NCBI GenBank assembly: GCA_029931535.1
Contig: JAQPZY010001621.1
Span: 434,001-498,000, forward strand
Direction: 5' to 3'
Source of the DNA: Margaritifera margaritifera
Taxonomy: Eukaryota; Mollusca; Bivalvia; Unionida; Margaritiferidae
DNA length: 64,000 bases
Part shown: positions 34,668 through 46,110 of the stretch, piece by piece
How positions within the stretch are numbered: the first letter of the stretch is position 1
How the letters are laid out: each line of letters starts with the position of its first letter
The notes under the pieces: model-generated
Told to the model about the DNA's origin: nothing
Database searches by the model: none
What the model saw: only the letters and a program-made list of their open reading frames with translations
Program-made: the position numbers and the translations under genes

Positions 34668-35083
34668 TGCTCTGTTTTTTTTTCTTCTCAACAATACATT
34701 TTCTTGTGGAAAGTGTACCATGATATGATAAAACCTTGAATGAGACCAAAAAAGGGAAATTTACAGTCATTTATATGTGATGCAGCACATAATGTACCAT
34801 TTTTATTTGTATACATTGCACACCCAACTACAAAAATAGCATGAACCCAAATATGCCAACACTTTATAGGTTTGCCGACCAGGGTCTGTGCTTTTTTCTT
34901 CTTAGGATTTCAAGTGAACAGCATAGAACATGGTCTGAAAATCATAAAGCTTCTGAGCTCAAGTTTGTTTTAGCTAATAACCAAGGACTTTACTTTTGTA
35001 ATGCCACTTTTGATTGGTTGAGAGTGAAAACTCAATTTCAAATTCAAGCTGAAAGTTTTATGATATACCCACACATTATCGAG
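34668..35083. other. Intergenic, with hairpin-module relic
   Basis: At about 34810-34890 'cacccaactacaaaaatagcatgaacccaaatatgcc ... gccgaccagggtctgtgc' is a diverged hairpin module. It lies next to the 32-bp array that uses the same core word. No gene seen. Confidence 0.45.
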
Positions 35084-35311
35084 AAGTAGATTAGGGTCTA
35101 TGCTGTTTCACAGTGAAGTAGATTAGGGTCTATGCTGTTTCACAGTGAAGTAGATTAGGGTCTATGCTGTTTCACAGTGAAGTAGATTAGGGTCTATGCT
35201 GTTTCACAGTGAAGTAGATTAGGGTCTATGATGTTTCACAGTGAAGTAGATTAGGGTCTATGCTGTTTCACAGTGAAGTAGATTAGGGTCTATGCTGTTT
35301 CACAGTGAAGT
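35084..35311. repeat. 32-bp tandem repeat, seven copies, hairpin-module related
   Basis: The unit AGTAGATTAGGGTCTATGCT plus GTTTCACAGTGA is repeated seven times and is nearly identical. GATTAGGGTCTATGCTGTT corresponds to the right arm of the double-hairpin element (GATCAGGGTCTATGTTGTT). Confidence 0.92.
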
Positions 35312-36639
35312 GTGATTTATATATGGGTAAATACAGGTTGGATTACACTTTAACCAGGCAGTGCTGGGTTGTTTTTGCATGACTTTGTTACCAATGCTAA
35401 TTTGTTTCTAACTGCCCTATCTGTGTATGCCGAGTTGTTTCTGAAAAACACAAACTGTTTTGAGCCAAATCCATGTAACTGCTGAAAACTAGTTTTTATG
35501 GTCTGATTGTGGTGAAATTCTGCAGAGTGATGCATACATGCATGCAGATAGTGAACACAAAATAGGCAGTGAAATTGCAGACCTTACAACCTGTATGATT
35601 TTACCATAAGGCTTACTGAAATGAACCTTAAATTACTGACTTAAACAACAATAGCAACAAAAATTGGATACTGGCTTGTCCGGATTTGGTCTGAATCCAG
35701 GTTTTCTTATTAGATTCAGTAGACTTGGTCAGGGAACCAGACTAACTTTACAGGGGGCATCTCAGACGCTTTAATCTGGAAATTTCATTCAACAAACATA
35801 AACACGTCGAAGGCAAAGGGGACAATCAGCCTTTTAAAAAGTCCAAACAATCAGCACAGAAGTATAAAAGGAATATTCAGATACTTGGCCATGCTTGGAA
35901 AAAAAAAAGGTAATAACTACATTTATTCTATATCATATCATGTTGATTGGAGTATTGCTAACTGACAAGAATGATTTTCTCTGCCATGTGAATTAAAGGA
36001 AAAAATGTAAAGATTGTGTTGAGTTGAGAGACCTAGAAGGAAGTCATTGAAGTCCATGGGGTTTAGAACTGCAGTTTTTTAAACTGAATTGGGGGGTCAT
36101 TAATACCAAAGTGTACTTTACAAATGTTTTAGTTGAATATAATGTTGCCATCACTGAATCAGACCACACTTCCTGCATCAGACCACACTTCTAAACTTTT
36201 CAAATGCATGGTTTCCAAGTTGACAATAGCAGTACATGAGACTTCATTTCACCTTACTGAAAATTGATCTTAAATTATGAAAAAATATTGACTGCTTTAC
36301 TAAAAAGGTCTTTTTAGGTTGGCAGGTCTGAAATTGATGTGTATTCATGGTTACCTTAGCAACAAAATAGGTTGATAGAAGTGGACAAATATATGATGAA
36401 AAAATCGAATATAATTTATACCCTTCCAACAAATTTAATTATCCAAAATCTGTATATGGATTGTGAGACTTTTTTGTCTTCCTAACACTTATATCCACAG
36501 TTCATTATTTCTAGGTTTAAGCTGGATAATTAAAGTTTTATTTTCTAACTTGTCGATACATTTCAGAATGTTATGATATTTAGTTCTTGCTAATATTTCT
36601 GTAGTGTTCAATTAACCACTGATTGTCTCCACATGAAAT
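35312..36639. other. Intergenic; possible unplaced coding-like fragment
   Basis: Around 35748-35910 (+ strand) one frame reads RGHLRRFNLEISFNKHKHVE, then GKGDNQPFKKSKQSAQKYKR. It is basic and stop-free for about 50 residues. It might belong to the 5' part of the LINE that follows, or be chance. Otherwise nothing. Confidence 0.25.
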
Positions 36640-36664
36640 ATGACTATTCAGTTATTTATAGTTA

Positions 36665-37596
36665 ATGACCATACGGGTGACAACTGATGCACAAAATATG
36701 CCTGCATTGCAAACAAGTGTACCCCCATCTCTGACATGTGTGACACCTGCAACAACAAGAGTACACACACTGCCCTTCGCTCTGACAAGTCTGTTGCCAA
36801 CACCAGCAACAGGTTTACCCACAGCTCAGACAAATGTGTCAACACCAGCTCCCCTAGATCACACATCTGAGACATCAAAATCATCACCCCTTCCTCAAAG
36901 AGATGTGTCTGCAATACAAACCAGAACCAAACAGAGTAAATTACAAGCCAGACAAGATAGAACTCTTATAATTGGTTCCTCAATGGTGAAAAGCATTGTA
37001 CAAAGGAGATTTCTTAAAACAGATGTACAGACTCTTTGAGATGCAAAAATCAACAATATCACGGATGGAATAATGAATACAGACCTAAACAAATACAAGC
37101 AAATTATTATTTTTGTAGGTGGAAATGACGCTAGTGATGGGCGGACACTCTATCAAATTAGAACAGATTTTGAAAGTTTACTGTATGCTGCTAGGTCATG
37201 CAGCCCAGATACATGTAAAATAATGATATTAGGACTATCTCCTCATGTGGACACCAGGGTGAAACTAATCAATGATCTGATAATGACCTATGTGAAGACT
37301 TCAACCTACAGTACATTCCACAAGACACATCTTTCTTTCTTGAGAATCAAGATGTCAATCAGAGACTGTACCACGGAGACAAAATTCATTTTAGTAGAAA
37401 GGGAACCGCTCAACTTCTGATGAATATTAACATGTATGCCACCATTTTCAGGCACGATAATAAAGAATATTATCACTGCTTTGGTGAGACTGGTCATGTG
37501 ACACAGGTATGCCATCATGGAAAACAAACTGAGTGCTACAGTTGCCATCAGTTTGGACACAAACAGAAACTCTGTGAATCAGTGTATTATACATTC
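36665..37596 (+). pseudogene. LINE copy 2 ORF1: SGNH esterase-like domain + CCHC knuckle
   Basis: The N-terminus is a T/P/S-rich linker. From ~36955 comes RTLIIGSSMVKSI, with the GSS at 36974-36982 in the place of the catalytic-Ser block. IIIFVGGNDAS follows (GGND at 37118-37129, block III), and GDKIHFSRKG near 37375-37404 supplies the D-x-x-H block V. Then come two knuckle-like units. The first has Tyr where its first Cys should be. The second, C-x2-C-x4-H-x4-C, is complete at 37534-37575, and the frame stops at 37596. One in-frame TGA (37037-37039) and one frameshift between ~37260 and 37300 break it. Esterase-type ORF1s are known in CR1-clade LINEs. Confidence 0.75.
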
Positions 37597-37837
37597 TAGG
37601 AAGCTGGCAAAGAGGAGAATGCCAATGCTTCATTTATAGCGAATACTCTAAATCCAAATGTACCTAGTAAGACTATGGACTCTACCTATTCAATGGACAC
37701 TACTGTAATGCAAAAGTTAAAGGATATTTACGTTCTATATGTGACTTTGCAGACTCTAATATATATGAATATTTAAATATGGAAACATGATGTCATGATG
37801 ATAAATGTAGTACAGAGACAATCTCATTGAGTGCCCT

Positions 37838-38586
37838 TTGCATGATGACATACATATAATTGATATGAAACTAAATAAAAAAGGTTTTAACATAGGTCAC
37901 TTAAATGTACAAGGTGTAGTGGGAAAAATAGACCAGATTAAGTTAATGTTGTCTTCCAAAGAGGATAATATACATGTTTTCAGACTCACTGAAAGCAAAT
38001 TAAATAATAACCACAATGATATTCTGTTTCACTGTCAAAGCTTCAATAAACCATTACGAAGGGAAACAGAGACAGCAGGGGGAGGTCTTGTTGCATACAT
38101 TAGAGAAGATGTAAATGTAGAAAGACGAACTGATTTGGTGTGACAAGAAATTGAGAGTATTTGGGTGGAAATTTCTCAAAATAATGCAGAATCATTCCTA
38201 GTTGGTTTCATTTACAGGCCATCTTCCTCCAGAGTAATTTGAAATTATAACTTTTTTTTAAAAACAAATAGAAAATGTTTTTGCGCAGTAGAAAGAAATG
38301 TATATACTAGGCAATGAAGATAAGGACTTACTCAATACTCAGATAAGGAACAATGGGGTGAAATTTATTGAATCATTAGGCCTTGTCCAGCTTGTAAATG
38401 AACACACAAGGGCAATAGAAATATCAAGCACTTTAATTGACTACATTTATACCAACCTACCAGACAATATGGCAAATATTAAAGTGCCCAATATTGGTTT
38501 TAGTGACCACTATCCTATTTTTCTTACAAGAAATGTAAAATGTAAGACAAATAGGAACAATACACAAAAAACTATCACTTATAGAT
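37838..38586 (+). pseudogene. LINE copy 2 ORF2 endonuclease domain, broken
   Basis: The frame from 37838 contains GFNIGHLNVQGVVGKIDQIK, FRLTESKLNNNH and GGGLVAYIREDVNV. It crosses one TGA at 38141-38143 in the same frame to reach ESIWVEISQ and LVGFIYRPSSS. After another break, 38298-38588 gives ILGNEDKDLL (the family's GDFN motif is lost), TLIDYIYTN and the SDHYPIFL catalytic-His block. Order and spacing match copy 1. Confidence 0.8.
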
Positions 38587-38599
38587 AGTTCAAAAATTG

Positions 38600-40661
38600 T
38601 AATGAAGAATAATTTCTTGATGACCTGAATAAAGTTCCTTGGAATATAAAATTCTGATGATGTAGATGAAGCTTTGTGAGTGTGGACTGACATTTTTGGA
38701 TGTAGTCTGTAAACATGCACCACTGAAAGTACATCGGATAAAGCATGAAATCCAACTGAATTGGCTTACAACTGAAATCTTTGATGCCATGAAAACACTA
38801 GACCAATTCAAGGCTATGGGAAACCATGCACAAAAATAAAGTATGGAGAAATAAAATATTAAGTATGATTAAAAATGCAAAAACAAATTATTATCAATCA
38901 ATGCTTGAAAACAAAAAGAGCAACTCAAATTCTATTTGGAAACTTTTCAATGAACTCATTGGGGGAACACAAAAACCAGACCAATAAAATTCACTTGCTC
39001 CTGGTAAGGGCACCACTGTCACTGATTACATTGATATTGCAAATGTTTTCAATGAATTTTCATCAACATTACCACAAAATTAATGGAACCAATGATAGAA
39101 AACAATTTTAATGAATTGAAAAAGTTCTGTACCAGCAAAATCCTTAGGGAGGTATGTTTCTCGATCCCAGCAATATCAAAGAACCTCGTTCAAACATGTC
39201 TCTTTGAACTTGATACTAAAAAAGCTACAGGACTTGATCAGATTGGTCCATGACTCGTAAAAACATCTACCTCAGCTATTTCAGAAAGCATAACATTTAT
39301 AATCAATTTAAGTATTGCAACCTCATCTGTCCCCAAAATATGGAAAACTGCACATTCTTAAATCAGAGAACACAATATATTTGTATAAATTACATTCTGT
39401 CTGAACCTGGAACAATTTTATATGGAGTCCCACAAGGCTCAATTCTAGGTCCATTACTATTTCTATTATTTATTAATGACCTACCACTTTTTGGAGGGAC
39501 TCAATTTCATCTACAGATCTCCATGCAGATGACACGACATTATCAGAAATCCAAAACACAAAACATGAATTGGAAATTTCTTTACAGGCTGCCCTAAACA
39601 AACTGGACAACTGGTGCACAAGCATTGACATGGTAATTAATACTGGTAAAACTAAAATATTAATTATTGCAACACGGCAAAAAAGAACAAATCTTGATAG
39701 TGATTCACTATGTCTAATATGGAAGGATATAAATTTGCAAATGGTCTGTCATGATAGAGTACTTGGTGTTTTTGTATATAATAATCTATGGTCTGTCATG
39801 ATAGAGTACTTGGTGTTTTTGTATATAATAATCTATGGTCTGTCATGATAGAGTACTTGGTGTTTTTGTATATAATAATCTATGGTCTGTCATGACAGAG
39901 TACTTGGTGTTTTTGTATATAATAATATATGGTCTGTCATGATAGAGTACTTGGTGTTTTTGTATATAATGATCTATCATGGACTGAGCATATAAAATAT
40001 GTCAGTAAAAAAATTAATTCAAGTTTATGGCTATTCAGTAGGATAAGACATTTTCCCCCAGAAATGCACAGGAAAGAATTTTATAACAGTTACATACAAC
40101 TCTATTTAGATTACAGTAATACAAAATGGGGTAATTCAAATTATAAAAATATAGCAAAGCTAGCACGTCTTCAAAAAAAGAGCATTCAGGCTAATATCAG
40201 TCCAAACAGAAAACAGGGAAAACTTAAAATATTACCTATTAAAAGACCAGATCCATTTGAGAAAAGCTAAGTTAATGTACAAGATATCCAATAACGGTGC
40301 TCCTGTCTATTTACAGTCACTATTCCAGTATAGGCCACCTGGTAACACTCCCCACCATAGATCCATGTCTACCAAACAGTATAAAATTCCCAAACCAAAT
40401 GAGGAATTATTCAAAAGAAGTTTCCAATACTTGGGAACTTTGCTCTGGAATAGTATTCCAGTAGAGATTAGAAATGTCCACTCTATTTCCTTCTTCCAAT
40501 CTCAATATATCCAGTGGCTTCATAAACGTAGTGAAATTGAGAATGAAAACAACTGTATTTGTATTTATGAATGCCTCTGGGCATCATTAAAAATACTACC
40601 CATCTATTTCGCACTAATTGCATATTGCATGTATATTGACTATGTGGCTTCATATGTATGA
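38600..40661 (+). pseudogene. LINE copy 2 reverse transcriptase, deleted and expanded
   Basis: The linker matches copy 1 up to a W.TSVPKIWKTAHS-like point. Then about 330 bp, including the fingers/palm block with GFRENHSC in copy 1, is absent. GVPQGSILGPLLFLLFINDL follows from 39424, then the catalytic box as HADD (39522-39533; Tyr replaced by His) in another frame. The segment after it is interrupted by a 47-bp tandem array. The C-terminal frame 40257-40661 includes MYKISNNGAPVYLQSLFQYR and LLWNSIPVEIRN, ending at a stop. Not functional. Confidence 0.8.
39741..39975. repeat. 47-bp tandem repeat, five copies, inside the LINE RT
   Basis: The unit starting ATGGTCTGTCATGATAGAGT recurs exactly at 39741, 39788, 39835, 39882 and 39929. 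Copy 1 has this segment once (the ILGVMVDNNL region), so the array arose after insertion. Since 47 is not a multiple of 3, each copy shifts the frame. Confidence 0.95.
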
Positions 40662-41308
40662 ATGAGTGTCCGTGGGGGGGGGGGGGGGGAGAGAAAGGAA
40701 AGAATGTGAATATACTGTTGTATATGTATGCCTATGTGTGTGCATGTATGTGTGTCTGTTTGTATATAAATATGTTCCTTTGTATGAGGGACTCGAGGTA
40801 GATTAGTTCTTCAGCTAATTGTGTTACCCTCTTTAAATAAAGTCATTATTATTATTATTCGGAACCAATACTACTTGTACAGAAAATGATAAATAATTCT
40901 ATAATTTACTTTGGTTGCTATGGTGACCAAAAATAGTCTTACAAAGGAGGAAAAGATTAAAAAGACATAGAATGTATTACATACAAATCTCTTGGCAGAA
41001 TCATTTATCCAAATAAAAATAATATTCATTCTTCAAAGAATAAAATATAATCAAGAAGTTTTAACTTTATCATGAAGGTCAAATACTATTATCCATGCTG
41101 AACAATTATATTATGTTTGTGTGTGAAATGAATACAGTTTCCGCAATGAAGTAAAACTATGGTGGGCATAACAGAAAGCTAATTTAATTTTCTCATTTTT
41201 TTACAAATTTGTTTAAAGGAAGATGTCTCGCAGATTTTTTTATCTAAACACAAATATATGGAAATTCTACTGCTAACAAGAATCGACAAATATATGTGAT
41301 ATATGTAA

Positions 41309-41415
41309 TAACTGACACCAAACCTAACTGTAGTTATACCGTCAACTGACGCCAAACCTAACTGTAGTTATACCGTCAACTGACACCAAACCTAACTGTA
41401 GTTATACCGTCAACT
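41309..41415. repeat. 34-bp tandem repeat, three copies
   Basis: The unit AACTGACACCAAACCTAACT plus GTAGTTATACCGTC is present three times plus a partial copy, nearly identical. Confidence 0.9.
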
Positions 41416-41825
41416 GCAATTGACTCCATTTTTTTTATTACAACACATATAGAAATAAAACAAATATTATTTGTTTTCCCAACATAAAAAAAAAGTTTAA
41501 AAAGTTAGGTTTTTATTCAAGAATTTAAAGACTTTTAGGCTGATCTCATACTAAAGAATATTTTGTTTTTGCCAGATCCACTTCTGAATTTTCTGTTCTG
41601 AAGTTTTCTTTTCCTATCGATATGTGAATACATATCACTAGTAATGGATACATTCTATTTTTCATTGCTCTAAAAAATGTATAATTAATGCATTCATTGA
41701 TCTATGACCAAACAAGTTTTATAATAACTTTCCTTACAACTCGAGATCTTCTAAAATGTTACCGTATACCCATATACATCTTCTGATGTTAAGCTACTTT
41801 GAGCCCATCTGTCCAAAACCTACCT

Positions 41826-41826
<1 letters not shown>

Positions 41827-41881
<55 letters not shown>
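41827..41881. repeat. (AT)n microsatellite
   Basis: About 27 AT dinucleotides without interruption. Confidence 0.95.
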
Positions 41882-41883
<2 letters not shown>

Positions 41884-42245
41884 GTTAATTGATGTAATTG
41901 TAGTTTATGTACATTTTTACTACTTTGAGAGTTATTCTGCTTTAATGTATAGACTAAGTTTACTAAAGTATTCATTGATACAGGCAGGGCAGAAGATGCA
42001 ATGGCATTACTTCATCATTCAACTAAAGTGTCAATCAAACTGTGTCTGATAATAGATCTGTAGTTTTAATGAGCTACCATGAATATTAAGTTGTCACATG
42101 TTCAGTAATGACCAGTGGTCAGTTGAGGCTGACATGAGCAGCATTCCTTTGTTACAAGCGGTCACTATTTACTGGTGCTTAATTTTTTCGATTTACCCAC
42201 CCACCATTTCATCATCGGTCCTGTTGTTTCAGTTTATTTATTCTA

Positions 42246-42362
42246 CAATATGTGTGCATGCATGTGGGTGCGTATGCATGTCAGTGTGTGCATCCATGTG
42301 GGTGCATATGCATGTCAGTGTGTGCATCCATGTGGGTGCATATGCATGTCAGTGTGTGCATA
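42246..42362. repeat. 34-bp tandem repeat, about three copies
   Basis: The unit TGTGTGCATCCATGTGGGTG plus CATATGCATGTCAG is repeated. Cys/Val/His-rich frames across it are artefacts of the repeat. Confidence 0.9.
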
Positions 42363-42654
42363 TGGAGTTAGGGGCAGCAGCATACATGTATCTTATTCAA
42401 TGGCTGCACCACTGCTAATCCTGTTTCTAGGAAGTGTGCCTTTACCTCAAAAATTCACTCATACTTATTATTATACTTACGTCTCATTATTATATTTAAC
42501 CTTTCATTTCTGGTGTAGCACATTACACTAATACAGCGGTGGTTCTGTGACTTAAAGTTGTTACTACATGTATTTATATTAAGCACCTATACTGTTTTCT
42601 ATATTACATGCATTTCTTTGAGAAGTATGTCAAATTTGTCTTGCTGTGACATAT

Positions 42655-42945
42655 TGGGGCTACTCAGTATGCCTGTATGGGCTTTCATACTCAGTATGCC
42701 TGTATGGGCTATCATTGGGGTTACTCAATATGCCTGTATGGGCTTTCATACTCAATATGCCTGTATGGGCTTTCATACTCAGTATGCCTGTATGGGCTTT
42801 CATACTCAGTATGCCTGTATGGGCTTTCATACTCAGTATGCCTGTATGGGCTTTCATACTCAGTATGCCTGTATGGACTTTCATACTCAGTATGCCTGTA
42901 TGGGCTTTCATACTCAGTATGCCTGTATGGGCTTTCATACTCAAT
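42655..42945. repeat. 27-bp tandem repeat, about ten copies
   Basis: The unit CTCAGTATGCCTGTATGGGC plus TTTCATA has a 27-bp period (9 codons). Four frames therefore stay open on both strands with 9-residue words such as SMPVWAFIL. Slight variants lie at the left end, including one 8-9 bp insertion (ATTGGGG-type). No gene is inferred. Confidence 0.95.
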
Positions 42946-43099
42946 ATCAGCTACTTATATGCTAATTTTGGCCTTTAATTAAATTCATTAAAATTTGATC
43001 CCAATCCAGAAAATAATCAGTCTCATTATAATAAGCATTTCTTGTAGGTAGCTACATTTCTGTGGTAATTAATCAAGCTTGAAACACTGCTTATTCTAC

Positions 43100-43345
43100 C
43101 TGCCGGGCTCCCACCACATACATTACTTATGATCGAAACTTGCCAGGCTCTCCCTAGATACATTACTGTATGATCTAAACCAGACAGGCTCCCCCCAGGT
43201 ACATTAGAATGATAAAAAACTCACGGGCTCATCCAGGTACAGTAGGGTATGATAAAACCCTATCGGTCTCCCCCCAGGTTCACCTAGAAATTATCTGTTT
43301 CTCTACAGTTCTGCATCTATGCTTGCTTTCACCTGCCAGGCTCCC
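43100..43345. repeat. Degenerate ~55-60-bp tandem repeat
   Basis: The core 'CAGGCTCCCCCCAGGTACATTA..ATGATAAAA' recurs four or five times with substitutions and indels. Confidence 0.7.
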
Positions 43346-43845
43346 TTGAGATGGAACCCAGGACAGCCAAAGTATATTTAGTATGTTAATATTTTTGCAT
43401 GAAACTGTACATAGATTTTATTTGATATAGTTACACTAAATAAATATATAGCTGAAAAAAAAATTCATAGTTCTATTTTTGTTTGCATAATCATTTTGTC
43501 GTTTTCTAGTCTCAGCAGCTCTGCAATATTTGAGTGTGATATTATCATGTATAGCAGTATTAGCACAGCCAATAGTTTGACTCTACACTTGTCAGAATCT
43601 AGTGGTGTACAGATTTTGTACATATTTTAGTCTTATATCTATTTTCTTGCTTATAGCTTTAAGTTGCTTTTAATTCAGTAGTTTTCTTGTACTATAGCCA
43701 TCAGTTACTTGTGATATTTATGCTTCCAATGTATTAATACTAATTGTATATATATGCATTCTGTACGTATGTACATAGTCTGTCCAACTCCTTTGTTCTT
43801 GTATATTTAAAATCTGTATACATGTAAAATGGTATCATAAATATG

Positions 43846-43972
43846 TATTGGTCAGCCATTTCACATGTACAGTTTGACACTGGATGTAATTGGTCAGCCA
43901 TTTCACATGTACAGTTTGACACTGGATGTAATTGGTCAGCCATATCACATGTATAGTTTGACACTGGATGTA
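43846..43972. repeat. 42-bp tandem repeat, three copies
   Basis: The unit ATTGGTCAGCCATTTCACAT plus GTACAGTTTGACACTGGATGTA is present three times with one or two differences. Confidence 0.92.
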
Positions 43973-45610
43973 ATTGTATAGTAGAATATATTCATGTTAT
44001 TTTATTTCTCTGCATTGAAATTTTAAAAAATACATTGTTATGTATATTCAATCTATGATGTGTGTTTAAATCTTGTCCATGAAGGTAAGTTGTGCTTTAG
44101 ATTCTGGTCACTTGTAAACAGAATGTTTACAAGCATTTGAGTTCAATACGATTCTTGCAGTTAGACTAAGTTTTTTTCATTGGATAGCTTAACATCCTGT
44201 TAGAATATAGGTCAAGTGAAAATGTGTATAAACAGGGATTTGGTAAACAAATAATTCATTCCTGTTTTAGATCAGTCTGTGGAAATCCATTTGTGATCAG
44301 ATTTTACACTGTGCTGTTTAAATCAGATATAATTTGAGAGAAATTATTTATTTCAGATATTCATTGGAATTACAAAAGCACTCATTGACTTTTGAATTAT
44401 TGTACTACTTTGGACTTTTCTGAACTCATTAAAGACATTCTAGATTGTATTATTGTGTTATATCAGGACATTAAATACTATTGGAACTCATTCAGAGCAT
44501 TCTATATTTTTGGACTTGTGATTAGGACATTTAGGATTATTTGGAATTTTGATTCACAAGATTGTAAGTATCTCTTGAATTTCACTTTGTATTGTAGGGA
44601 AATAAATTGCTTGTTGATATTACTTACAGTGTTGATTTCACTTTCTTTCTGTTAAATATTTTTTAAGACTTCAAGTTGTAACAATATAAATAGAAATTAT
44701 AAATGGGGGTGGGGAGGATATGTATGTTAAGAAAAGAAACATGATTTGTAATAACTAGTTAAAAGAAAAATTAACATGTACGTATGTGTGTCTCATTGTT
44801 TAAGTTAATTGTTATATAATTGTTTATAGTTGTTAAAATAGCTCCAAGGAGCTAATGTTACTTATAATGTAAATGCAATTCCAACTCAAAATAAAATTTG
44901 ACTGTGTCCATGTCTATGTGGAAAATATCAATTGAATGCATAAGTATATAGAAGCCTGCAAGTCAATATTATTGAAATTATTTACATTTACATAATTCTT
45001 GGTGATTAATTATGAATCAAAGAAGTCAAGAGTTTTGAGGTGTTCAGCGATGATAATTATTTGCAACCTGCTAAGAAAATAGATCTCTCAGCTACAATCT
45101 TAACAGATTATGATTGTGACCTGGTAAAACTACAAAAGAATTAAAGTTAATAAGACTTTCCTGGTGGGTAGTGCAATCTTTAACGGATTACATTTATTTA
45201 TATAAAGTTATTTAAATTTATTGAGATAAAGTTAGCACTTGGTTTTTTCAAGGTGATAATGAAAAGTGAAAACCATAAAAGGCTAACTTTAATGTGACAA
45301 CCATATTTAATTACCGATATTTTAATTGTATATTAAAACCATAATATCAACTTAAGTACATATTAAATTTAAAATAAAATGCTTTATGTTGGTTTTTTTA
45401 AAGTCCTTCGAGTAGAATTTGTGGAATTTATTTACTTGTGCTGCAAACTTTTAAAATTGCATCAGTTTGAAATCTAAGAAGTTGGTTATCAATATGAACA
45501 CAGTGCCAAGGCTAAGCATTTTACGTTACACAAAATTGGTTTAAACTATTTATTTCAAGCATCATCATAGAAAGTACATAAAATATATAAAATATATCCC
45601 ATCAAAGAGA
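43973..45610. other. Intergenic, nothing recognised
   Basis: AT-rich sequence. A frame at 44392-44655 has no homology I recognise and an I/L/Y-rich composition expected from AT-rich DNA. No repeat array. Confidence 0.5.
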
Positions 45611-45831
45611 TACCATATATACTCACTTATAAGTCTGGTCCAACTGCAGGCAACATAGACCCTGATATGCCAATGCATGGGGTGCTGGAAGATCAGGGTC
45701 AGTGTTGTTTGCTGTATTGATTACTCCTAACAAACAGCATAGACCCAGATCTGCCGGTGCATTATGTAATGGCAGATCTGGGTCTGTGTAGTTTGCAGTT
45801 GGATCTGAGTTGTGCAGGAGTACATATGGTA
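45611..45831. mobile_element. Double-hairpin miniature element, copy D (221 bp)
   Basis: The left TIR is TACCATATATACTCACTTAT and the right end is GAGTACATATGGTA, both diverged. The two hairpins are present: ACATAGACCCTGATATGCC...GATCAGGGTC and GCATAGACCCAGATCTGCC with GGCAGATCTGGGTCTGTG. Length equals copy B. The orientation is the reverse of copy B. Confidence 0.85.
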
Positions 45832-45894
45832 TAGAGAATTGAACAAGAAGCTTATGTTACACCCAATTATTCTAAAAGGACAACTGCAGTCCAT

Positions 45895-46110
45895 TTATTT
45901 ATTATCTAAATGTTTCCATTGTCTGTCCATCCTGCCATGTCCTTTCCCTTCCTGACCCATATATCTAGAGGGGATATATCATTTTAACCATTCTCTATCC
46001 ATCCTGCCATGTCCTTTCCCTTCCTGACCCATATCTCTAGAGGGGATATATCATTTTACCAATGTTTGTCCATCCTGCCATGTCTTTTCCCTTCCTGACC
46101 TATCTGTTGA
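45895..46110. repeat. ~70-bp tandem repeat, three copies
   Basis: TGTCCATCCTGCCATGTCCT plus TTCCCTTCCTGACCCATAT recurs three times with short linkers (tctagaggggatatatcattttaacca). The last copy is truncated. Confidence 0.85.

Larger units (their letters stand above)
36640..40860 (+). mobile_element. CR1/L2-like LINE, copy 2 (ORF1 + ORF2)
   Basis: The element contains both ORFs, the same 3' UTR end as copy 1 (CCCTCTTTAAATAAAGTCA) and a short (TTA)n tail to about 40860. ORF1 carries an SGNH-esterase-like domain and a CCHC knuckle. ORF2 has the endonuclease and RT, but with stops, frameshifts, a missing block in the RT and a 47-bp tandem expansion. The element sits between the converging DNAI3 and SLC38A9-like genes. 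The 5' limit is uncertain and is placed just before the first ORF1 Met. Confidence 0.85.
40861..42245. other. Intergenic, short tandem repeats only
   Basis: There is a 34-bp repeat at 41309-41415 and an (AT)n at 41827-41881. No gene evident. A G-run of about 17 at 40673-40689 lies just inside the LINE 3' UTR. Confidence 0.6.

Noticed and set aside
36665..37039. Possible host gene with a T/P-rich N-terminus
   Set aside because: It continues into the esterase-like and knuckle regions and is followed by ORF2 and a LINE 3' tail, so it is ORF1 of the retrotransposon.
42558..42982. Four overlapping frames with SMPVWAFIL-like repeats
   Set aside because: 27-bp tandem repeat artefact, open on both strands.
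44392..44655. 87-codon + frame rich in I/L/Y
   Set aside because: Composition is as expected from AT-rich DNA; no motif, no splice context.
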